From Actinomycetes bacterium (GTDB lineage: Bacteria; Actinomycetota; Acidimicrobiia; Acidimicrobiales; RAAP-2): DNA of 10,122 nucleotides. The stretch is taken from assembly GCA_021791615.1 (NCBI GenBank), contig JAJYWG010000085.1, forward strand, positions 1 to 10,122, in the 5' to 3' direction. Shown piece after piece: positions 6,798-10,122 of the stretch (its first letter is position 1; every line of letters begins with the position of its first letter). The translations under genes were made by a program, and so were the position numbers. The notes under the pieces are model-generated. The model ran no database searches. It saw nothing but the letters and a program-made list of their open reading frames with translations, and had not been told where the DNA came from.

Positions 6798-7442
6798 GTG
6801 AGCTTCTTTGACGACTTTCCCCCGCCTCCGCCACCACCTGAGCTCCAACCTCGCAGGCGCCAACCCTGGGAAGGCCCGCCGCGAGGGGTCATCGGGGGCT
6901 GGGTCCCTTGGCACATCGTGCTCGCACGGTCCGACCGTGCGTACGCCGTGCTCCGCGATTTCGAGGCGTTTCCCTCGGGCCTCCACTTCGAGCTGGTCAT
7001 GTACTACGAAGACGACGACCCGACATGGCCGATGGGCAGGCGCCACCGGATGCGCGACCCCGAGGCGTTTCGGCTCGGCGTCCGCTTCTCGGACGGCCGC
7101 AAGACCGCGTCGACGCAATGGCCAAGCCCTGAAGACGAGGCTCACCCGACCGTCCCGATCCTTCATCCCGGTGGCGGAGGCGGGGGTGGCGGCAAGTGGG
7201 AGATGTCCTACTGGCTCTGGCCCCTTCCGCCGGCTGGGCCCTTGACGTGGGTGGCCTCGTGGCCCGAAGTCGGCGCCAACGAGACGACCGTTGAGGTGGA
7301 CGCGACGGTGTTGGAGGAAGCGGCCGCCTCCGCCGAGCAACTGTGGGAAGAGGACGATTCTGAGGGCGGGAGCGGCTACAGACGGATGTCCCGGAGTGTC
7401 TCGGCACGCTCGGCCGCAAGAAAGCCGCCTCTCTCGGACTGA
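6798..7442 (+). CDS. Hypothetical protein with an N-terminal proline run and a polyglycine linker
   Basis: This 214-residue protein starts with MSFFDDFPPPPPPPELQ. It then has a compact region (VIGGWVPWHIVLARSDRAYAVLRDFEAFPSGLHFELVMYY, ending near FRLGVRFSDGRK), a run of eight glycines (125-132), a strand-rich part (WEMSYWLWPLPPAGPLTWVASWPEVGANETTVEVDATVLEEAAASAEQLWEED), and a basic serine-rich tail. No signal peptide or transmembrane helix is seen, so it is probably cytoplasmic. From memory, proteins with the FDD-polyproline start and the GGGG-W-YWLWPLPP-GP block recur in actinobacteria without a known function. The start is a GTG with no good Shine-Dalgarno; the fit of the first residues to that family is the main reason for choosing it. 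Confidence 0.75.
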   Translation: MSFFDDFPPPPPPPELQPRRRQPWEGPPRGVIGGWVPWHIVLARSDRAYAVLRDFEAFPSGLHFELVMYYEDDDPTWPMGRRHRMRDPEAFRLGVRFSDGRKTASTQWPSPEDEAHPTVPILHPGGGGGGGGKWEMSYWLWPLPPAGPLTWVASWPEVGANETTVEVDATVLEEAAASAEQLWEEDDSEGGSGYRRMSRSVSARSAARKPPLSD

Positions 7443-7586
7443 ATCCCCGCCGCCGTCCCCGACAGTCGCTGCTCGCGCCCTATCCCCGAACGTTCTCTGC
7501 CGCGGCTACAGACTGCGTCACCGATCGCCGGGAGTGGGGCGCGGTCCCGCGGCCGATCCCCTGCTGCGGCGCGCGTGCTCCGTTGC

Positions 7587-7618
7587 GACGACTCGGCATC
7601 CTTTTCGCCCGAGTCGTC
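7587..7618. terminator. Bidirectional terminator-like hairpin between convergent genes
   Basis: GACGACTCGG (7587-7596) is perfectly complementary to CCGAGTCGTC (7609-7618), a 10-bp stem with a 12-nt loop. It lies 4 bp beyond the stop of the minus-strand gene at 7623 and about 145 bp beyond the plus-strand gene ending at 7442. There is no strong U-tract on either side, as is common for hairpin terminators in GC-rich actinobacteria. The position makes a terminator the best reading, at least for the minus-strand operon. Confidence 0.6.
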
Positions 7619-7622
7619 TCGG

Positions 7623-8039
7623 TCATCGTGGTGCCTCGAACCCGAGTTCAGCGACGAGGGTCGATCCGCGCAGCCGGAGCCACACGACGCCATCGACGTC
7701 CGCGGCCGGCTCACCTCTGCGCATCATCTGATGGAGTCCACCCGTTGCGAGCTCTTCGGCCAGCCACACCCCGTCGTGAGGATCGGTACCCGTGGCCAGC
7801 ACCGGCCGGTAGGCGAAGAACACGTCGGGGAAGTCATCGTGGCGGAAGAACACCGCCACTGCGCGGGAGGTGGCCCTCCCCACGATTCGCACCATCACGA
7901 CCCGAATGTCGGCGCGCATCGCATCGGCCAGCGTCGCGAATCGCTCGAACTCGGCCAGCTGACGTTCGAGGGCTGAGTCGTCTGAGGCGTGCCGCTCATC
8001 GCCGAGTGGCACCCTCCGAGTGTCATGGCGGCCGCGCAT
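7623..8039 (-). CDS. Hypothetical protein downstream of the DUF1841-like gene
   Basis: This 138-residue protein is not recognised. It starts MRGRHDTRRVPLGDERHASDDSALERQLAEFERFATLADAMRADIRVVMVRIVG and continues through AVAVFFRHDDFPDVFFAYRPVLATG, DGVWLAEELATGGLHQMMRR and VDGVVWLRLRGSTLVAELGFEAPR. It reads as a soluble alpha/beta protein with alternating helices and strands; no membrane segment or catalytic motif is evident. The ATG at 8039 is 13 nt after the upstream gene's stop, so the two genes very likely share a transcript. The frame is open upstream to 8267, but that part overlaps the other gene and looks non-coding. A terminator hairpin follows directly. Confidence 0.7.
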   Translation of the reverse strand: MRGRHDTRRVPLGDERHASDDSALERQLAEFERFATLADAMRADIRVVMVRIVGRATSRAVAVFFRHDDFPDVFFAYRPVLATGTDPHDGVWLAEELATGGLHQMMRRGEPAADVDGVVWLRLRGSTLVAELGFEAPR

Positions 8040-8052
8040 CGCCCCGGAATCG

Positions 8053-8565
8053 TTACTTGCGGTGTCGGCGTGCAGCTGCTCGGCGATCAGCGCGGTTCTG
8101 ATGCCGTTCTGCAGGCAGGTCGGCACGACGCTGCTCCCACTCGCCTGGCAGGGCTGCGAGGGCCTGCCGCACCCGTTCGATGTCGTGGGGCTGCTCGTGG
8201 CGCATGATTTCGAACACCTCGCCGGCAACCACCGAGGCGAGCATGTGCAGCACTTCATGGCGCTCATAGCCGTCGGCGAGAAGCCGTTGGGCGGTCGCCC
8301 ACACCTCGGGCGGGTCGTCGGCCCACAGCTGGTTCGCGACGATCTCGTGCATGGTGATGTGGAGTACCGGGTTCATGATGTCCCGGCCGATGCGGATCTC
8401 GTGTCGCCCCTCCTGGAGCGCGCGTCGAAGCTCGGGGTGTTCGGCTCCGATCAGCAGGCGCCGCTCGTTCTCGTCGGCGGGGTCCAGCAGGGCGAGGTCG
8501 ATGCCATCCACCTCACCTTCGGCAGGCAGAACAGCAAACCGCTGCCGCTCTTCGTCGCTCACCAC
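8053..8565 (-). CDS. DUF1841-like protein with an HExxH motif
   Basis: This 170-residue protein has a core at about 60-122 (DIMNPVLHITMHEIVANQLWADDPPEVWATAQRLLADGYERHEVLHMLASVVAGEVFEIM) that resembles DUF1841. It contains H69-x3-H73-E74 and H103-E104-x2-H107, histidine/glutamate patterns that could bind metal. DUF1841 proteins have no established reaction, so protease activity should not be assumed. The N-terminal 60 residues are acidic and the C-terminus is strongly basic (RHQNRADRRAAARRHRK). The start is GTG at 8565 with another GTG one codon later; a GTAGG about 6 nt upstream may be the ribosome-binding site. It is the first gene of a two-gene minus-strand unit, divergent from the toxin-antitoxin pair. 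Confidence 0.75.
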   Translation of the reverse strand: MVSDEERQRFAVLPAEGEVDGIDLALLDPADENERRLLIGAEHPELRRALQEGRHEIRIGRDIMNPVLHITMHEIVANQLWADDPPEVWATAQRLLADGYERHEVLHMLASVVAGEVFEIMRHEQPHDIERVRQALAALPGEWEQRRADLPAERHQNRADRRAAARRHRK

Positions 8566-8697
8566 ATCGAACCTACCCGCCGTGTCGGAGAGGCCGGCTG
8601 AGGGCGGATGATGATGTTCAGCTACCTTGAGCCCCAGGGAGGCAACGAAGACGGCGGCCTGGCCGTCGGTAGGGTGCCCCCCACCGGCATACGCTGG

Positions 8698-8725
8698 TTG
8701 CAGTTATTGCTGATGATGCTACTCT
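8698..8725 (+). promoter_or_regulatory. Probable promoter of the toxin-antitoxin pair, leaderless
   Basis: TTGCAG (8698-8703) as -35, a 16-bp spacer and TACTCT (8720-8725) as -10 fit the TTGNNN and TANNNT pattern of actinobacterial housekeeping promoters. A start site 6-7 bases after the -10 would fall at the A of the antitoxin ATG (8732), giving a leaderless message; no Shine-Dalgarno is present. This stretch is also locally AT-richer than its surroundings. Autoregulation by the antitoxin is usual for such modules but no operator repeat is obvious. Confidence 0.55.
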
Positions 8726-8731
8726 GCTCAC

Positions 8732-9112
8732 ATGGGCACGAGTGCTGACGCAGTGAGCGTGTTGGTGGCGTCTGACGCGGATGCCCGGGCGAGCGCGGCC
8801 CGAATGGCAGCCGAAGCCGACCCGACGAGCGAATTTGGTGCCGCGGTCCGAGAAGTGTTCGAGGACGTGGCCAAGGGCGAGCAGTTGATCGTGCTTCGTC
8901 CAGACCGGGAGGTCACGCCGGCTGGTGCTGCCGACCTGCTGGGCGTGACCCGCCAGTTCGTTGACCGACTGTTGACCGATGGCACGTTGGCGTGTCGTCG
9001 TCTACCGGGAAGCAAACATCGCCGGATCAAGGTGGGCGACGTCCTGGCGCTGGCCGCCGAACGGGATCGACGCCAGCGGGGGGCAAATGCGATCCGCTCG
9101 ACGCTGCGATAG
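8732..9112 (+). CDS. Excisionase-family HTH antitoxin of a type II toxin-antitoxin pair
   Basis: This 126-residue protein has a winged helix-turn-helix of the excisionase/MerR (HTH_17) type at about 60-110: REVTPAGAADLLGVTRQFVDRLLTDGTLACRRLPGSKHRRIKVGDVLALAAE. The N-terminal half (about 1-58) is alanine- and acid-rich and ends in EDVAKGEQLIVLRP, as in antitoxins of this group. It probably binds its own promoter and, through a region outside the HTH, neutralises the PIN toxin encoded 18 nt downstream. Recognition rests on the HTH motif plus the neighbour. It could be read as a phage-type excisionase, but its length, N-terminal domain and PIN partner favour an antitoxin. The ATG at 8732 matches the predicted transcription start. 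Confidence 0.85.
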   Translation: MGTSADAVSVLVASDADARASAARMAAEADPTSEFGAAVREVFEDVAKGEQLIVLRPDREVTPAGAADLLGVTRQFVDRLLTDGTLACRRLPGSKHRRIKVGDVLALAAERDRRQRGANAIRSTLR

Positions 9113-9130
9113 CCGGCCGGCCAGCCAGGG

Positions 9131-9706
9131 GTGAGCGGACGGGATCGGGTCTTCGTCGACGCCAACGAGCTGTTCCCCTTCAGCGTCATGGACCTGGTGC
9201 TGGCGCTGGCCGAGGACCTGCTCATCGACTTCACCTGGACCGACGAGCTGCTCGACGAGTGGGAACGGGTCATTGTCCGGGAGGGAAGGCGCACCCCGGA
9301 GACGGCGAGGTCGGTATCGGAGGCGGTACGTCGCTTCTTCACGACGACCCGGATCGACCCCACGAGCTACCGGCACCGGATCACCGATGTTCCGGGCCGG
9401 GACCCCGCCGACCGGGTTCACACGGCGGCGTGCGCGTTCGGGGGTGCCACCGTGTTGTTGACGCGGAACCGGGGTGACTTCCCCGAGGACTTTCTCAGCG
9501 AGCACGGTGTGACCGTCTCGTCGGCCGACGACTTCCTGGTAGGCCTGTTGCGTCGGCGGCCCGCCGCGTTCGTCGATGTCGTTGTGCGTCTCGCCTCCGA
9601 GAAGCACCGTCCGCCGGTGACTCCCTGCGACCTGGTGGCCGGCCTCCGTAGGGGCGGCGCGGAACGGCTGGGGGCAAGCCTGCGGCGCCGGCTCGGATGC
9701 CCCTGA
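9131..9706 (+). CDS. PIN-domain ribonuclease toxin (VapC-like)
   Basis: This 191-residue protein is a predicted Mg-dependent RNase that would inhibit translation when its antitoxin is lost. The PIN acidic residues are readable: D10 in VFVDANEL, E39 in TDELLDEW, D91 or D94 in GRDPADRVHTAACA, and D116 in LLTRNRGDF. The PIN fold ends near residue 135; about 55 more residues (RRRPAAFVDVVVRLASEKHRPPVTPCDLVAGLRR) form an extra helical tail, as seen in the longer PIN toxins paired with excisionase-like antitoxins. The start is GTG at 9131, just before the first PIN strand. It is in the same frame as the antitoxin, separated by TAG and 18 nt including GGCCGGCC. RNA target unknown. Confidence 0.87.
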   Translation: MSGRDRVFVDANELFPFSVMDLVLALAEDLLIDFTWTDELLDEWERVIVREGRRTPETARSVSEAVRRFFTTTRIDPTSYRHRITDVPGRDPADRVHTAACAFGGATVLLTRNRGDFPEDFLSEHGVTVSSADDFLVGLLRRRPAAFVDVVVRLASEKHRPPVTPCDLVAGLRRGGAERLGASLRRRLGCP

Positions 9707-9962
9707 CGATCATGCAGCCACCTTGGGAGTGCCTCGTTGCGTTGAGCTTCAGAAGTGAACCGGCGGCCATCCGGAAGTTGCGCGCCCGATCGAACAGTGC
9801 ATCAGCCCGGCGATGCTGGGCAGGCGCCCTGGTATCCAAACTGGTATCCAAACCGCCGCAGAGACGTGACGACTGGCGACGACGACAGAGGGCTCGCACC
9901 GCAGTCTACCTGCGGAAATGCGGACCCCAGGCGATTCCTGACGATTGCTGGCAGGTACGGTT
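9707..9962. other. Intergenic region between the PIN toxin and the tRNA fragment
   Basis: No credible gene is seen. It holds the 12-bp tandem repeat at 9829-9852 and a small hairpin, CCGCA-7 nt-TGCGG, near 9899-9915. A minus-strand frame across this region contains MGLEPT-type and FGYQFGYQ peptides. The first is the antisense of the tRNA 3' end and the second is the antisense of the tandem repeat, so the frame is not treated as a gene. Confidence 0.5.
9829..9852 (+). repeat. Perfect 12-bp tandem repeat, candidate integrase arm-type sites
   Basis: CTGGTATCCAAA occurs twice in a row without mismatch, about 110 bp from the tRNA-like fragment. Short tandem repeats of this kind at that distance from a tRNA-derived att core are typical of arm-type binding sites for tyrosine integrases. 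No integrase gene lies in the window, so this is inferred from position alone. Confidence 0.5.
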
Positions 9963-10013
9963 CATGACTGGCAGTCAAGAGGTCCGTGGGTTCGAGTCCC
10001 ATCGCCTCCACCA
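9963..10013 (+). tRNA. 3' half of a tRNA-like gene (partial), candidate att site
   Basis: The T-arm is clear: GTGGG (9986-9990), TTCGAGT, CCCAT (9998-10002). It is followed by the acceptor 3' strand CGCCTCC, discriminator A and an encoded CCA (10011-10013). Upstream, a loop CTGGCAG with the anticodon-position bases GGC (9970-9972), U33 and A37 sits on a stem with 4 of 5 pairs, and the acceptor T at position 70 would form G3-U70; both point to tRNA-Ala(GGC). The variable loop has one extra base and there is no D-arm or 5' acceptor strand, so this is not a working tRNA. A Ser-type tRNA or a tmRNA 3' end cannot be excluded. A 3' fragment of this kind is what site-specific integration leaves at the far end of an element. 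Confidence 0.6.
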
Positions 10014-10058
10014 AATCGCCGTAGAGAAGGCCAGGACAGGACCGCCCGACGACGACAC

Positions 10059-10067
10059 GGGGGGGGG
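10059..10067 (+). repeat. Homopolymer run of nine G
   Basis: Nine consecutive G bases lie outside any predicted gene. Such a run is slippage-prone and may be a true short tract or a sequencing-length error. Confidence 0.6.
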
Positions 10068-10122
10068 ACGCCAACCCGGACACAAGCCCACGACCAGGGC
10101 AAACGACGACGGAGAGCACCCG

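Noticed and set aside
7623..8267. Extension of the 7623-8039 gene upstream to 8267
   Set aside because: The extension is cysteine/serine-rich, lies fully inside the DUF1841-like gene in another frame and has no start signal; the ATG at 8039 gives normal operon spacing.
9963..10013. A functional tRNA gene
   Set aside because: There is no D-arm or 5' acceptor strand in the preceding 60 bases, and the anticodon stem has a mismatch; only the 3' half is present.
9802..10119. Minus-strand frame with MGLEPT and FGYQFGYQ peptides
   Set aside because: The GLEPT part is the antisense of the tRNA 3' end and FGYQFGYQ is the antisense of the 12-bp tandem repeat; this is a well-known type of false gene call near tRNA att sites.
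1..10122. CRISPR array, retron, phage-defence cluster or biosynthetic cluster
   Set aside because: No regularly spaced repeat-spacer units, reverse transcriptase, nuclease-helicase pair or biosynthetic enzymes were seen on either strand.

Overview
This is a GC-rich window with an accessory-region character. Actinomycetota origin is suggested by the GC-rich third codon positions, frequent GTG starts, weak Shine-Dalgarno sites, a probable leaderless promoter, and the DUF4232/PASTA and SigE-like protein families. No housekeeping gene or rRNA is present to fix the taxon more closely.

Layout. Positions 1-968 hold no convincing gene. They carry three copies of an IS21-like terminal repeat (103-182) preceded by two hairpins, so this looks like the decayed edge of an insertion sequence. 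Positions 969-2684 encode a full-length IS1634-family transposase. Positions 2721-6582, on the minus strand, are an operon read right to left: an ECF sigma factor (5968-6582), a single-pass membrane protein, and a secreted DUF4232/PASTA protein (2721-4046). An IS5-family (IS1031-type) element of 1008 bp (4389-5396) has split the membrane-protein gene. The 3-bp target duplication TTA and 19-bp imperfect terminal repeats are visible. Removing the element together with one copy of the duplication restores one 275-residue frame, whose stop overlaps a GTG codon that is the upstream alternative start of the DUF4232 gene.

The right half holds a plus-strand Pro/Gly-rich hypothetical protein (6798-7442), a strong 10-bp-stem terminator between convergent genes (7587-7618), a minus-strand pair made of a DUF1841-like protein and an unrecognised protein (8053-8565, 7623-8039), and a toxin-antitoxin pair: an excisionase-like HTH antitoxin (8732-9112) and a PIN-domain RNase toxin (9131-9706) with a probable leaderless promoter. 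The window ends with a 12-bp tandem repeat (9829-9852) and the 3' half of a tRNA-like gene ending in CCA (9963-10013). Together these look like an att site at the right edge of an integrated element whose integrase lies outside the window.

I found no clearly new defence or biosynthetic system. The best result is the reconstruction of the IS-broken sigma-factor operon, followed by the att-like right boundary.
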